A stretch of DNA of 64,000 bases, taken from Sphingomonas sp. So64.6b (GTDB lineage: Bacteria; Pseudomonadota; Alphaproteobacteria; Sphingomonadales; Sphingomonadaceae). Below the pieces are notes generated by a model, which was given only the letters and a program-made list of their open reading frames with translations, made no database searches and was not told where the DNA came from. The position numbers and the translations under genes were made by a program. Positions 25,178-34,682 of the stretch are shown here, piece by piece. The stretch's first letter is position 1, and every line of letters starts with the position of its first letter. The DNA lies in the NCBI RefSeq assembly GCF_014171475.1, contig NZ_CP048817.1:4680501-4744500 (forward strand), written 5' to 3'.

Positions 25178-27553
25178 ATGGTGCGCACCAGCCGTCGCGA
25201 ATTGATGTTCGGTGTTGCGGCTCTCGCCCTGACGGCAGCGCCGGGTCGTTTGTTCGCCGCGACATCGACGATCCTGCCGAAAACCGCCAAGCCCCTGCCG
25301 CTGTCCGCAGTGCGGTTGCGGCCCTCCGACTTCGCCACCGCGGTGGAGGCCAATCGCGTCTATCTGCTGCGGCTCAGCGCCGACCGGCTGCTGCACAATT
25401 TCCGCAAATATGCCGGGCTGGAACCCAAGGCGCCGATCTATGGCGGCTGGGAAAGCGACACGATCGCCGGCCATTCGCTTGGCCATTACATGACCGCGCT
25501 GGTCCTGACTCATGAACAGACCGGCGATGCCGAGATGCGCCGGCGCGCTGACTATATCGTCGATGAACTGGCCGAGGTGCAGGCGAAGCGCGGCACCGGT
25601 TATGTCGGCGCGCTCGGACGCAAGCGCAAGGACGGCACGATCGTCGATGGGGAGGAGATATTCCCCGAAGTGATGAAGGGCGAAATCAAGTCCGGCGGGT
25701 TCGATCTCAACGGCTCCTGGTCGCCACTCTATACCGTGCACAAGATTTTCGCCGGCCTGCTCGATGTGCACCGCTCATGGGGCAACCCGAAGGCGCTGAC
25801 CGTGCTCAAGGGACTCGGCGCCTATTTCGAGCGCGTCTTCGCCGCGCTCGACGACAAGCAGATGCAGGAATTGCTGAGCTGCGAATATGGCGGCCTGAAC
25901 GAAAGCTATGCCGAGCTTTACGCACGGACCAACGACAAGCGCTGGCTGGTCGTAGCCGAGCGCATTTACGACAATCGCGTGCTCGATCCGCTCGTCGCGC
26001 AACAGGACAAGCTGGCCAATTTCCACGCCAACACCCAGGTGCCCAAGCTGATCGGCCTGGCGCGCCTGTACGAGCTGACCGGCAAGCCGTCGCAGGCGAC
26101 CGCCGCGCGTTATTTCTGGGACCGGGTGACTCAGCATCACAGCTATGTGATCGGCGGCAATGCCGACCGCGAATATTTCTCCGAACCGGATTCGATCGCC
26201 GCGCACATCACCGAACAGACCTGCGAGCATTGCAATACCTACAACATGCTCAAGCTGACGCAGAAACTGTACAGCTGGCAGCCGGACGGCGCGTTTTTCG
26301 ACTATTATGAGCGTGCGCACCTCAATCATGTGATGGCGGCGCAGAATCCGAAGACCGCTGGCTTCACCTATATGACGCCGCTGATGACCGGCTCCGAGCG
26401 AGGCTATTCGACCAAGGATGACGACGCCTTTTGGTGCTGTGTCGGGTCGGGCATGGAAAGCCATGCCAAGCATGGCGAAGCAGTGTTGTGGGAAGGCGAG
26501 GGCGCGTTGCTCGTCAATCTCTACATCCCGGTTGAGGCGACATGGAAGGCGCGGGGCGCGCAGCTTACGCTTGACACGCGCTATCCGTTCGAGCCGGAAT
26601 CGCGGCTGACGATCACCAGGCTGGCGCGTCCGGGTAGCTTCCCGATCGCGTTGCGCATTCCCGGCTGGGCAGCCGGCAAGGCGGTGGTCACGGTCAATGG
26701 CGCAGCGGTGAAACCGATCGTCGAAGGCGGTTATGCGATCGTCAAGCGCCGCTGGAAGGCGGGCGACAGTGTCGCGATCACCCTGCCGCTCGATCTGCGC
26801 ATCGAAGCGACGCCGGGCAATGCCGATGTCGTGGCGATCCTGCGCGGCCCGCTGGTGCTCGCCGCCGATCTCGGCCCGACCGCCACGCCATGGAGCGAGG
26901 CCGATCCGGCGCTGGTTGGTGCGGACCTGCTCGCCGGCTTCACCGCCAAGGCGCCGGTCGACGCGGTCTATGCGACCAACGGCATCGTCCGTCCCGGCAA
27001 TCTCGATTTCGTGCCATTCTATCGTCAGTATGAACGGCGCAGCGCAGTCTATTTCAAGCGTTTCAGCGAAGGCGCATGGAAGGTCGAGGAAGCGGCGTTC
27101 CTTGCCGACCAGGCACGCCTGAAGGATATTGCCGCGCGCTCGGTCGACACGATGTTCCTGGGCGAGATGCAGCCTGAACGCGATCATAATCTGGTTTCCG
27201 AGCAATCCTATCCGGTCAGCTATCGCGGTCGTAACGGCCGTGACGCGCGTTCCGGTGGGTTCTTCGAATTCACATTGAAGACCAAGCCCGGGCCCTTGAT
27301 CCTGCAGGCGACCTATTGGGGCGATGAGCGCAAGCGCGACTTCGATATCCTGATCGACAATGTGAAAGTCGCGACACAGCATCTCGAAAATGATCGTCCG
27401 GGCAAGTTCATGGATGTCGAATATCCCCTGGCCGAGGCGTTGACCGCGAAGAAGGACAAGGTGCGCGTCCGGTTCGTGCCGCATGACCGCAGCACCGCCG
27501 GCCCGGTCTTCGGCGTGCGACTCTATACCGCCAAGCCCGCGCCAAAGGCGTGA
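25178..27553 (+). CDS. GH127/GH146 family beta-L-arabinofuranosidase
   Basis: A 791-residue exported enzyme with a twin-arginine-like signal (SRRELMFGVAALALTAAPGRL). The (alpha/alpha)6 barrel includes YGGWESDTIAGHSLGHYMTA, a GGLNESYAELYART turn and HANTQVPKLIGLARLYELTG. The zinc/cysteine site is visible: Glu350 and Cys352 (CEHCNTYNMLKL) and the adjacent pair Cys420-Cys421 (WCCVGSGMESHAKHG). In this clan a cysteine acts as nucleophile. The C-terminal 120 residues (FFEFTLKTKPGPLILQATYWG onward) form a beta-sandwich. Characterised relatives remove beta-L-Araf from plant hydroxyproline-linked arabinosides or arabinan/RG-II side chains. It has its own operator-bearing promoter and is coupled to the next gene by a 4-base overlap (GTGA). 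Confidence 0.88.
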   Translation: MVRTSRRELMFGVAALALTAAPGRLFAATSTILPKTAKPLPLSAVRLRPSDFATAVEANRVYLLRLSADRLLHNFRKYAGLEPKAPIYGGWESDTIAGHSLGHYMTALVLTHEQTGDAEMRRRADYIVDELAEVQAKRGTGYVGALGRKRKDGTIVDGEEIFPEVMKGEIKSGGFDLNGSWSPLYTVHKIFAGLLDVHRSWGNPKALTVLKGLGAYFERVFAALDDKQMQELLSCEYGGLNESYAELYARTNDKRWLVVAERIYDNRVLDPLVAQQDKLANFHANTQVPKLIGLARLYELTGKPSQATAARYFWDRVTQHHSYVIGGNADREYFSEPDSIAAHITEQTCEHCNTYNMLKLTQKLYSWQPDGAFFDYYERAHLNHVMAAQNPKTAGFTYMTPLMTGSERGYSTKDDDAFWCCVGSGMESHAKHGEAVLWEGEGALLVNLYIPVEATWKARGAQLTLDTRYPFEPESRLTITRLARPGSFPIALRIPGWAAGKAVVTVNGAAVKPIVEGGYAIVKRRWKAGDSVAITLPLDLRIEATPGNADVVAILRGPLVLAADLGPTATPWSEADPALVGADLLAGFTAKAPVDAVYATNGIVRPGNLDFVPFYRQYERRSAVYFKRFSEGAWKVEEAAFLADQARLKDIAARSVDTMFLGEMQPERDHNLVSEQSYPVSYRGRNGRDARSGGFFEFTLKTKPGPLILQATYWGDERKRDFDILIDNVKVATQHLENDRPGKFMDVEYPLAEALTAKKDKVRVRFVPHDRSTAGPVFGVRLYTAKPAPKA

Positions 27554-28602
27554 ACGCCACGGGCCAGGACGCTGCATCGACGGGCGTCGTGATGACGCTC
27601 GCCGAAGTCCGCACGCTCGCGCGGCGGGTGTTGCGTGGTGTCGGGCTCGATCGCATGCACGCCGAGGTGGTCGCGGAGACGATGGTCGCCGGTGAACGCG
27701 ACGGCTGCGCCTCGCACGGTATCTATCGCCTGCTGGTCGCGGCGCGCAGCGTGGCGGCGAAGATCGTCGTGCCCGATGCGGTGCCCGACGTGAAGGAGCC
27801 GGCCGCGGCGCTGGTTGCGGTCGATGGTGGCGGCGGCTTTGCGCAACTCGCCTTCGAAATGGGCAAGCCGTTGCTGGTCGACAAGGCGCGGCGCTTCGGC
27901 ATCGCGGCGATGGCGGTCAACAATGTCGTTCATTTCGCGGCGCTCTGGCCGGAGGTCGAGGCCCTGGCGGAGCAGGGATTGGTGGCGATCGCCGTCACGC
28001 CCAGCCACGCCTGGGTCGCGCCGGCCGGCGGGACCAGCCCGGTGTTCGGGACCAATCCGATCGCATTCGGCTGGCCGCGACCGGGCCGCGAACCATTCGT
28101 ATTCGATTTCGCCACCAGCGCGGTGGCGCGGGGTGAGATCGAACTGCACCGCCGCGCGGGCCGGGCGGTACCGGAGGATTGGGGCTATGATCGCACAGGG
28201 CAACCGACAACCGATGCCGCTGCGGTGCTCGACGGCGCGATGCGCACCTTTGGCGGACATAAGGGATCGGCGCTTGCCGCGATGGTCGAACTGCTCGCCG
28301 GCCCGCTGATCGGCGACCTGACCAGCGCGGAATCACTAGCACGGGATGCCGGGCGCGGCGGATCGCCGATCGGTGGCGAATTGATCATCGCGATCGACCC
28401 GGCCGGCTTTCTCGGTGCCGGTGTTGGCGCCAGCCTGGCGCGCGCCGAGGCGCTGTTCGAGGCGATTGAGGGGCAGGGCGCACGCCTGCCGTCACAGCGG
28501 CGCTACGCCGCGCGTGCGCGCAGCCTGACCGAGGGGGTCGTCGTTCCGGCGGCGTTGCATACGGACATCATGGACCTGGTCGGCGGGAGCGAGCGGATAT
28601 GA
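27550..28602 (+). CDS. Ldh family (malate/lactate dehydrogenase-like) oxidoreductase
   Basis: A 350-residue NAD(P)H-dependent oxidoreductase of the Ldh2/YlbC fold. Recognisable stretches: ERDGCASHGIYRLLVAARSV, AVDGGGGFAQLAFEMG, AAMAVNNVVHFAALWP (His in the active site), FGTNPIAFGWPRPGREPFVFDFATSAVARGEIE and GGHKGSALAAMVELLAGPL. Members reduce keto acids or cyclic imines such as delta1-pyrroline-2-carboxylate; the latter would suit a proline/hydroxyproline locus (for example, return of pyrroline carboxylate to L-proline). This role is inferred from the neighbours. The GTG start overlaps the arabinofuranosidase stop and its own stop overlaps the next start, so the three genes are translationally coupled. 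Confidence 0.75.
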   Translation: MNATGQDAASTGVVMTLAEVRTLARRVLRGVGLDRMHAEVVAETMVAGERDGCASHGIYRLLVAARSVAAKIVVPDAVPDVKEPAAALVAVDGGGGFAQLAFEMGKPLLVDKARRFGIAAMAVNNVVHFAALWPEVEALAEQGLVAIAVTPSHAWVAPAGGTSPVFGTNPIAFGWPRPGREPFVFDFATSAVARGEIELHRRAGRAVPEDWGYDRTGQPTTDAAAVLDGAMRTFGGHKGSALAAMVELLAGPLIGDLTSAESLARDAGRGGSPIGGELIIAIDPAGFLGAGVGASLARAEALFEAIEGQGARLPSQRRYAARARSLTEGVVVPAALHTDIMDLVGGSERI

Positions 28603-30365
28603 AACACTGGCTGCGATTGCTTGCGGGAATGATCCTGAGCGCATCGGTGATGGCCGTGCCGACGCATGGCGCGCCGCGTCGCGTCAATCCCGATGCGCGA
28701 TTCAAGGCGATCTACACCGCCGAATATGCATGGCGTCAGCGCCTGCAAGGTCCCGGCGAGGACGCGCCCAAGGATGCGACGTTGCGCCTGCCCGATGTCG
28801 GACCGGCGACGCAGGCGGCGAAGCTCGCGCGCTGGACCGATGTGTCGAAGCGGCTGGCGGCAATCCGTCCCGAGACGCTCTCGCGCCGCGCTCGGGTCGA
28901 TTATGCGGTCTATAAGGGGCAGATCGATGCTCTGCTCGCCGAGCAACGCTATCGCGAATACGAAAAGCCGCTCAATTCGGACACCAGCTTCTGGGGCGAA
29001 GTGCTCGAATGGTCGCGCGGCAATTTCCGCACCGAAGACGATTACCGCAACTATATCGGCATGATGCGCGACGTACGGCGTTATTTCGATCAGCAGATCG
29101 TCAATATGCGCAGCGGCCTGAAGCGTGGTTTCACACCCGCCAAAGTGACGCTGACCGGTCGCGATATCGGCGTGGCGCAAGTGGCCGAGGCCGCCTCGCC
29201 CGAAGCGTCGCCTTTCTATGCGCCGTTCAAATCCATGCCGTCGGTGATCTCGGCGGCAACTCAGGCGACGCTGCGCGCCGACGCGCAGGCGGCGATCCGC
29301 GACGCGATCGTGCCGGCGCATGCCAAGCTGCTCGGATTTCTGCGCAACGATTATATCCCCGGCGCACGCACCACGCTCGCGGCGTATGATTTGCCCGACG
29401 GCAAGGCTTATTACCGGTCCAAGATCCGTGAATTCGTCACGCTCGACATGGCCCCGGAGGAAATCCACCAGATCGGCCTGGCCGAAGTCGCCAAGATCCG
29501 CGCGCGGATGCTGGACGTGATGAAGCAGCTCGGCTTCAAGGGCGATCTCGCCGCTTTCCTGAAATTCCTGCGCACCGATCCGCAATTCTACGCGAAGAAG
29601 CCGCAGGACCTGCTCGATCGCGCCGCCTGGCTGGCCAAGACGTTTGACGGCAAGGCATCAGGGTGGTTCGGCCGCCTGCCGCGCAGCCGCTTCGCGATCA
29701 AGCCGGTGCCGGACGATCTCGCGCCTTTCTACACCGGCGGGCGTGGCGGGGCGGGCATTTATCTGGTCAACACCTATAATTTGCCGGCCCGGCCGCTCTA
29801 TTCGCTTGCCGCACTGACCCTGCACGAAAGCGCGCCGGGTCATGCGCTGCAGATGCCGCTTGCGGCGGAAAATACCGGCCTGCCGCAGTTTCGCCGCGAC
29901 GCCTATCTCTCCGCTTATGGCGAGGGCTGGGCGCTGTATTGCGAAGCGCTGGGCGAGGAAATGGGCATGTACGACACGCCCTATGACGTGTTCGGCATGC
30001 TCAGTTACCAGATGTGGCGCGCGTCGCGGCTGGTGGTCGATACCGGCATCCACAGTCAGGGCTGGAGCCGCGAGCGCGCGCAGCAATTCCTCCATGACAA
30101 TACCGCGATGGCCGATCACGAAATCACCACCGAGGTCGATCGTTACATTGCATGGCCGGGCCAGGCGCTGAGCTATTATATGGGCCAGCTCGCGATTCAG
30201 AAGGCGCGCGCGCGCGCCGAACAGGCGCTGGGGCCGAAATTCAACATTCGCGCGTTTCACGACGCGGTGCTCGCACTCGGTTCGGTACCGCTGCCGGTGA
30301 TCGACCAGCGCGTCGATCAGCTGATCGCGGCGGGTGGCAAGGGACCTTATCCCGATGAGGAGTGA
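28599..30365 (+). CDS. Exported DUF885 family metallopeptidase-like protein
   Basis: A 588-residue protein with signal peptide (LRLLAGMILSASVMAVPTHG). The DUF885 hallmark HESAPGH is at about residues 409-415 (ALTLHESAPGHALQMPLA), followed by AYGEGWALYCEALGEEMGMY with a likely third zinc ligand Glu, and DYYRSKI-like helices before it. The family is large and mostly uncharacterised; the motif and context suggest zinc peptidases of the envelope. Position between an imine-reductase-like gene (4-base overlap) and a GH43 gene, in a locus with two proline-directed peptidases, makes peptide trimming of glycoprotein fragments a reasonable role. Confidence 0.8.
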   Translation: MKHWLRLLAGMILSASVMAVPTHGAPRRVNPDARFKAIYTAEYAWRQRLQGPGEDAPKDATLRLPDVGPATQAAKLARWTDVSKRLAAIRPETLSRRARVDYAVYKGQIDALLAEQRYREYEKPLNSDTSFWGEVLEWSRGNFRTEDDYRNYIGMMRDVRRYFDQQIVNMRSGLKRGFTPAKVTLTGRDIGVAQVAEAASPEASPFYAPFKSMPSVISAATQATLRADAQAAIRDAIVPAHAKLLGFLRNDYIPGARTTLAAYDLPDGKAYYRSKIREFVTLDMAPEEIHQIGLAEVAKIRARMLDVMKQLGFKGDLAAFLKFLRTDPQFYAKKPQDLLDRAAWLAKTFDGKASGWFGRLPRSRFAIKPVPDDLAPFYTGGRGGAGIYLVNTYNLPARPLYSLAALTLHESAPGHALQMPLAAENTGLPQFRRDAYLSAYGEGWALYCEALGEEMGMYDTPYDVFGMLSYQMWRASRLVVDTGIHSQGWSRERAQQFLHDNTAMADHEITTEVDRYIAWPGQALSYYMGQLAIQKARARAEQALGPKFNIRAFHDAVLALGSVPLPVIDQRVDQLIAAGGKGPYPDEE

Positions 30366-30366
30366 C

Positions 30367-31926
30367 ATGATGCATGTCCTGAACGCGGGCATGGCGTGTG
30401 CGCTGGTCCTGTCGACCGCGGCGGCGGCGCAGCAGTCCGAACCGATCGTCAGCCGGGGCAACCCCATCCTGGCCGATGGCCGCTATTATTCGACCGACCC
30501 GGCGCCGCTGGTCGATGGCGACACATTGTGGATTCTCGCCGGGCGCGACGAGGCGCCGGCCGACGTCAACGACTTCATCATGAACGAATGGCAGCTGCTG
30601 TCGACCAGCGACCCGGCATCGGGCAACTGGACGCATTACCCCGCCATCGCCCGGCCCGAGACGGTGTTCAAATGGGCGGAAAGCGCACGCGCCTATGCCG
30701 GTCAGATCGTCAAGGGGCCGGACGGCAAATTCTATTTCTACGCGCCGGTGCTGCAGCGCGACGGCGATGCGAAGGACCGCTTCGCGATCGGCGTCGCGGT
30801 CGCCGATCGCCCGACCGGTCCGTGGCGCGACGCGCATCCCGCCGGGCCGATCATCAGCCAGAAAGTGCCGGTCGCCAACGATATCCAGAATATCGATCCG
30901 ACCGTGATGGTCGATGATGATGGCCGCGTGTTCATCTATTGGGGCACGTTCGGGCAGCTCCGCGGCATGGAATTGCTGCGCGACATGATCACGCCAAAGG
31001 GTGATGAGAAGCGCATCGAGGGGCTGACCGGCTTTTTCGAGGCGCCGTGGCTGATGAAGCGCAAGGGCGTCTATTACATGCTCTACGCCGGCAACAATGC
31101 CGGGCCGGACTCGGCGTGCACGCCCGCCGTCTATCATGCCTGTATCGGCTATGGCACGGCGACCTCGCCGCTTGGTCCCTGGACCTATCGCGGCGTGATG
31201 CTGAAGCCGGTCTCCTCGACCACCTCGCATCCTGGCGCGGTCGAATTCAAGGGCCATTGGTACCTCGCCTATCACACTGCCGATGCGGTCGGTGGCGGGC
31301 ATTTCCGCCGCTCGGTCGCGCTCGACCGGATCGAATGGGACGACAGCGTGTCGCCGGCACGCATCCGCACCGTGGTCCCGACACGCCTACCCCAGGCCGC
31401 GCAGGCCGCGACGCGCAACATTGCCGGCGCGGCCTATGCCGCCGCCTCGAACGAGCCGATCCCGCTGCAATATTGGATCAAGGCGCTCAATGACGGGATC
31501 ACCAAGGCATCGCCGCTGCCGCCCGACATGTGGGGCAGCTGGACCGGCAACAACCCGAAGCGGCAATGGATCGAATATCGCTGGCGCAAGCCGGTGACGG
31601 TCAACGGATCGCGCATCTGGTTCTGGGGCGACCAGCCCGCCGGATCGGGGATCGGTGTCGCCCCGCCGGCCAGCTGGGGAATCGAATATTGGGACAAGGG
31701 CTGGAAGCCGGTACCCAGCGCCTCGGGCTATGGCACCGCCCCCGGCGCCTATCAGGACACGGATTTCGCGCCGGTCACCACGCGCTGCCTGCGCGCGACC
31801 TTCACTGCGTCGAGCGCGAACGGCACCAATGCCGGCGTCGCGGTGCAGGAATGGCAAGTCCTGTCGCCTCGGGTCGGACCACCCGCACAGCCGAGCCGAG
31901 ACCGCAAGATCGAAGGGTGCGACTGA
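30367..31926 (+). CDS. Exported GH43 family glycosidase (arabinofuranosidase/xylosidase type) with beta-sandwich tail
   Basis: About 519 residues with signal peptide (MACALVLSTAAAAQQ). The five-bladed propeller has the GH43 acidic residues in context: first Asp in YYSTDPAPLVDGDTLWILAG, second in QNIDPTVMVDDDGRVFIYWG, and Glu in GFFEAPWLMKRKGVYYMLYAG. A discoidin-like module occupies about residues 380-505 (WIEYRWRKPVTVNGSRIWFWG to VAVQEWQVLSP). GH43 enzymes remove alpha-L-arabinofuranose or beta-xylose; the subfamily cannot be assigned by eye. In extensin degradation by bifidobacteria a GH43 enzyme removes the terminal alpha-1,3-Araf before beta-arabinofuranosidases act. ATG 30367 has GAGGAG 5-6 bases upstream, next to the previous stop. 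Confidence 0.85.
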   Translation: MMHVLNAGMACALVLSTAAAAQQSEPIVSRGNPILADGRYYSTDPAPLVDGDTLWILAGRDEAPADVNDFIMNEWQLLSTSDPASGNWTHYPAIARPETVFKWAESARAYAGQIVKGPDGKFYFYAPVLQRDGDAKDRFAIGVAVADRPTGPWRDAHPAGPIISQKVPVANDIQNIDPTVMVDDDGRVFIYWGTFGQLRGMELLRDMITPKGDEKRIEGLTGFFEAPWLMKRKGVYYMLYAGNNAGPDSACTPAVYHACIGYGTATSPLGPWTYRGVMLKPVSSTTSHPGAVEFKGHWYLAYHTADAVGGGHFRRSVALDRIEWDDSVSPARIRTVVPTRLPQAAQAATRNIAGAAYAAASNEPIPLQYWIKALNDGITKASPLPPDMWGSWTGNNPKRQWIEYRWRKPVTVNGSRIWFWGDQPAGSGIGVAPPASWGIEYWDKGWKPVPSASGYGTAPGAYQDTDFAPVTTRCLRATFTASSANGTNAGVAVQEWQVLSPRVGPPAQPSRDRKIEGCD

Positions 31927-31928
31927 GC

Positions 31929-34682
31929 ATGACGGCGCGCCGCATCAGCCGGCGGGCGCTGCTTTCCACGCCGGTGATCGCGGGCGCCGGGCTTGCGGTG
32001 ATGGGCTTTGCCGATCCGGTTGCGCCGCCGCGACGGGCCGGACGTGCGCTCGGGCCGGCATCGTCGCCGTTTCTCGCCTTGTGTGGCGACGACGGCGCGC
32101 TGACCAGCCTGCGCCGCGCCGGCGACGCGTTCGACACCGACTATATCGAAGCCAAGGAACAGATCGGGCATATCACCATCGCCTATCGCCGCGCGGGTGA
32201 GGGATGGCGCAGCTATGATACCGCCAGCGGCATATCGTCGGCCGAAACGGCGCCGGGCAAAAGCGTGCTGCGCTACCGGATCGACGACGACCAGGGACCG
32301 GCGCTCGGTATCGAGATCACATTGCGGGCGATCGGCGAGCATCTCGACTGGGCAATCGCGCTCGACAACCGATCCGGCCAGCCGATCGAGATTGGCGATG
32401 TGAAACTGCCCCTGCCGATGAACTGGCAATTCAAGGCCAAGCACCCCGTTACCGCATCGGTGCTGAAACACAGCTTCGTGTCCGGTCACGGATCGTGGAT
32501 GTTCTGGATGCGCGCCAACAGCGTCGGTCCGTATCTGACGATGACGCCCGACCCCTCGACTCATCTGGAATATTGGGACCAGAGTTCGGCCGGCCGCGAT
32601 CGCGGCAGTTGCTTCTGCGTCTATATCCACGCCGCCGCGGCCGGCGCGGCGACGCGCAAGGCGGGCAGCACATGGCGCCAGCCGCTGACCAGCCTGATGC
32701 TCGCGGCAGGCGGCGCGCAGTCGCGGCGGCGCTACGGCATGCGCTTTTCGTGGAGCAAGGATTACGTCGCGGTACGCGACACGATCGTCGCGCGCGGGTT
32801 GATCGACGTCGATGTCGTCCCCGGCATGACCGTCCCGACCGACCTGTCGGTGACGATTGCGCTACGCAGCAACGAGCGGATCACCGGTGTGGATGCCGAG
32901 CATCCCGGCGATACGCGGATCGAACGGCTCGGCCGGCGTGCCGGGCGGACGCTGTACCGCGTGCATTTCGCGCGGCTCGGCGAGAACCGGCTGACCATCC
33001 GCCATGGTAAGGGCCGCACTACGCACCTCGAATTCTTCGCCACTGAACCGGTTGAAACGCTGATCGCCAAGCGCGCGGCGTTCATCGTCCGACGCCAGCA
33101 TCGCGACGCGAGCAAATGGTATGACGGCCTGTTCGGCGAATGGAACATGGCGAGCGGGACGCTGCTCGGTCCCGACAATTACGACCGCATCAAGGGCTGG
33201 CGCATCTATGAGGTGACCTGCGACGACCCGGGCCTGAGCAAACCGGCGTTCCTTGCGTCCAAGAATGCCGAGTTCGCGGTGCAGGCGGAAATCGATGCGC
33301 TGGAATTGTATGTCGATCGCTTCGTGTGGGGCGGCTTGCAGCGCACCACCGAGGAAAGCCGGTCGTACGGCATTTACGGCATTCCCGACTGGAAACAGAA
33401 TCGCGAAAGCGCCGATCCGGGCAATGGTGGCCGCATGCATATCTGGCGGCCCTATGATTATCCGCATATCTTCACGCTGTATCTCGGCCTGTACCGGGCC
33501 GCGCGGCGCAATCCGCAGATCCGCACCGGAACGCCGGCGAAAACCTATCTCGAACGCGCCTATGGCACGGCGCTGGCGATGTTCACGATCCCGCTCGAGG
33601 TGACTGGCTGGTCGGCCTATCAGACCGGCTTTTACAATGAACTCGTGATGCCCGACCTGATCGACGAACTCGCGGCGGCCGGCATGACGGGCGAGGCGGG
33701 CCGCTTGCGCGCGCACTGGACGCGCAAGATCCGCTACTTCGTGCAGGAGGATGCCGATCTGTTCGGATCGGAATATCCGTTCGATTCGACCGGCTTCGAA
33801 TCCACCCAGGCACTGGCGCGCTACGCGCTTGACGATCCGGCGCGCTCGGGCGTGACGCCGGCTGAAGCAAAGGCGTTTGGCACACGGCAGATGGCGGCGA
33901 ACCTGTTCTGCCGGGGCTGGCTGGAGCCGGCCTATTATCATCTCGGCAGCGATTATCGCGCCCAGGGCGGCGACAGCTATACGCTGAGCTATATGGCGCA
34001 AATGGGCGGTTGGGCGGTGCTCGACCATGCGCTGCACGATGCAACCGATCCGCACCCGCTGCTCCGCCTCGGCTATGCCTCCTTTCTCAGCGCCTGGGCA
34101 TTGATGAACACCGGCACGGCGGACTCGAACTACGGCTATTGGTATCCGGGTGAGGGCAATGACGGCGGCGCGGGCGGCGGTTTCGAACCGGCGCCGACCG
34201 GCACGACCTGGCTAGATCAGCCGCACACGCGCGGATCATGGTATTATTCCTGCGAGATCGATCTGGGCTTCTGCGGCGGCTTGCGCGGCGCGGCAACGGT
34301 GCTGGCGGACGATCCGATCTTCGGGCGGATCTGTTACGGCGGGGTGTGGAGCGCAGTGCCGGGCGGCGTGGCGATGACCCCGCGCGACGGGATCAGGCGG
34401 CGCGCCCATTTGCGGCTGGATACCGCGACGCTTGACCTCGAACTGGTCGGCGGCCGCTTCGCCGCGGAACGCCGCATCGCATTTCACGCCGATGGTCGCG
34501 ACATCCGCTTCGCGATCGAGCGCGTGGCCGCGAGCGCGCCGGTCGAGCTGCGTGTGTCCGGTTTGCCCAACGGCGCTTACCGACTGTCGGCCGGCGATAG
34601 CGTCACGACGGTGACGATCGTCGCGGGCCGGGGCGCATTTGCGATTCCGCCGGGCGGTGAGGAAATACGGCTGGCCGGCTAA
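31929..34682 (+). CDS. Exported DUF5695 protein (copy 2), Tat signal
   Basis: About 917 residues, paralogous to 9816-12572. The signal is twin-arginine type (RRISRRALLSTPVIAGAGLAVMGFA), unlike the Sec-type signal of copy 1, which implies a folded or cofactor-bearing protein. Shared segments with copy 1 include the AGRALG.. beta-rich start, KGWRIYEVTCDDPGLSKPAF, PYDYPHIFTLYLGLYRAARRNP, EYPFDSTGFESTQALARYA and SYTLSYMAQMGGWAVLDHAL. It starts 2 bases after the GH43 stop. The two copies lie in two separate operons of the locus, each next to peptidases and glycosidases. Catalytic residues not known. Confidence 0.8.
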   Translation: MTARRISRRALLSTPVIAGAGLAVMGFADPVAPPRRAGRALGPASSPFLALCGDDGALTSLRRAGDAFDTDYIEAKEQIGHITIAYRRAGEGWRSYDTASGISSAETAPGKSVLRYRIDDDQGPALGIEITLRAIGEHLDWAIALDNRSGQPIEIGDVKLPLPMNWQFKAKHPVTASVLKHSFVSGHGSWMFWMRANSVGPYLTMTPDPSTHLEYWDQSSAGRDRGSCFCVYIHAAAAGAATRKAGSTWRQPLTSLMLAAGGAQSRRRYGMRFSWSKDYVAVRDTIVARGLIDVDVVPGMTVPTDLSVTIALRSNERITGVDAEHPGDTRIERLGRRAGRTLYRVHFARLGENRLTIRHGKGRTTHLEFFATEPVETLIAKRAAFIVRRQHRDASKWYDGLFGEWNMASGTLLGPDNYDRIKGWRIYEVTCDDPGLSKPAFLASKNAEFAVQAEIDALELYVDRFVWGGLQRTTEESRSYGIYGIPDWKQNRESADPGNGGRMHIWRPYDYPHIFTLYLGLYRAARRNPQIRTGTPAKTYLERAYGTALAMFTIPLEVTGWSAYQTGFYNELVMPDLIDELAAAGMTGEAGRLRAHWTRKIRYFVQEDADLFGSEYPFDSTGFESTQALARYALDDPARSGVTPAEAKAFGTRQMAANLFCRGWLEPAYYHLGSDYRAQGGDSYTLSYMAQMGGWAVLDHALHDATDPHPLLRLGYASFLSAWALMNTGTADSNYGYWYPGEGNDGGAGGGFEPAPTGTTWLDQPHTRGSWYYSCEIDLGFCGGLRGAATVLADDPIFGRICYGGVWSAVPGGVAMTPRDGIRRRAHLRLDTATLDLELVGGRFAAERRIAFHADGRDIRFAIERVAASAPVELRVSGLPNGAYRLSAGDSVTTVTIVAGRGAFAIPPGGEEIRLAG

